7,082 nucleotides of DNA. Origin: Eubacteriales bacterium (lineage in GTDB: Bacteria; Bacillota; Clostridia; Christensenellales; CAG-138). The position numbers and the translations under genes were made by a program. Location of the stretch: contig JAUYTF010000333.1 of assembly GCA_030695285.1 (NCBI GenBank), positions 1 to 7,082 on the forward strand, written 5' to 3'. Below the pieces are notes generated by a model. It made no database searches. It was not told the origin of the DNA and saw only the letters and a list, made by a program, of their open reading frames with translations. This document shows positions 6,974 through 7,082 of this stretch, one piece after another. Position 1 is the first letter of the stretch. Each line of letters starts with the position of its first letter.

Positions 6974-7002
6974 TTGACAATTTTATGTGCTTGTTGTATA
7001 TT
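6974..7002 (+). promoter_or_regulatory. Near-consensus sigma-A promoter for the tRNA-Pro gene
   Basis: A perfect -35 TTGACA (6974-6979) is followed after exactly 17 bp by TATATT (6997-7002), one base from the consensus -10. Transcription would begin around 7008-7009, leaving a leader of roughly 27 nt before the mature tRNA 5' end. Strength and spacing fit a stable-RNA promoter. It fires away from miaB, so the 126-bp gap 6910-7035 holds two divergent promoters. Confidence 0.82.
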
Positions 7003-7035
7003 ATGAAAGTCGCGAAAAGCGGTGCGTGCCATCTT

Positions 7036-7082
7036 CGGGGTGTAGCGCAGTCCGGTAGCGCACGTGCTTTGGGAGCATGGGG
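7036..7082 (+). tRNA. tRNA-Pro (anticodon UGG), 3' part cut by window end
   Basis: The first 47 nt fold as the 5' part of a proline tRNA. The 5' acceptor strand is CGGGGTG (7036-7042), followed by T8-A9. The D stem is GCGC (7045-7048) with GCGC (7058-7061). The anticodon stem is CGTGC (7063-7067) with GCATG (7075-7079), including one G-U pair. The anticodon loop is TTTGGGA (7068-7074), with TGG at 7070-7072. The C1 start and G37 next to the anticodon are typical of bacterial tRNA-Pro; G37 means it is not itself a MiaA/MiaB substrate. The variable loop, T arm and 3' acceptor lie outside the window. Confidence 0.93.

Noticed and set aside
7012..7020. Short GCGAAAAGC-type hairpin in the tRNA leader
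   Set aside because: The stem is only about 3 bp; not enough to propose a processing signal or attenuator.

Overview
The window looks like chromosomal housekeeping DNA from a Bacillota (Firmicutes) bacterium, most likely a clostridial lineage. Three things point there. The gene order miaB - ylbF/ymcA-like - mutS - mutL - miaA resembles the Bacillus subtilis ymcB-ymcA-cotE-mutS-mutL segment, here without cotE. Most genes have strong GGAGG-type ribosome binding sites. MutL is of the endonuclease type used by bacteria without MutH. Coding sequence is moderately GC-rich, while the miaB upstream region and the mutS upstream gap are clearly AT-rich.

Layout, right to left on the minus strand: a probable promoter (-10 at 6924-6929) precedes miaB (5512-6909). 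Then come a small YlbF/YmcA-family gene (5096-5485) with a cysteine-rich tail, mutS (2410-5016), mutL (530-2347) and the first 169 codons of miaA (508 to the window edge). Gaps are 26, 79, 62 and 21 bp, with no convincing terminator, so one transcript is likely. On the plus strand, facing away from miaB, a near-consensus sigma-A promoter (6974-7002) leads into a tRNA-Pro(UGG) gene cut off by the window end. No stretch above 300 bp lacks a gene.

Two functions are interleaved. MutS and MutL are the recognition and nicking/matchmaker proteins of DNA mismatch repair. MiaA and MiaB act in sequence to make ms2i6A at tRNA position 37. YlbF/YmcA relatives in B. subtilis are iron-sulfur-binding Ric proteins, and MiaB is an iron-sulfur radical-SAM enzyme, so their adjacency is suggestive.

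I see no exotic new system, mobile element or CRISPR array. The points worth a second look are local. The mutS-mutL spacer carries an in-frame decayed repeat of the MutS C-terminus. The YlbF-family protein ends in a CX3CX2CX2C tail. The MiaA P-loop has His in place of the Gly before Lys. A dyad and two competing starts lie at the miaB promoter.
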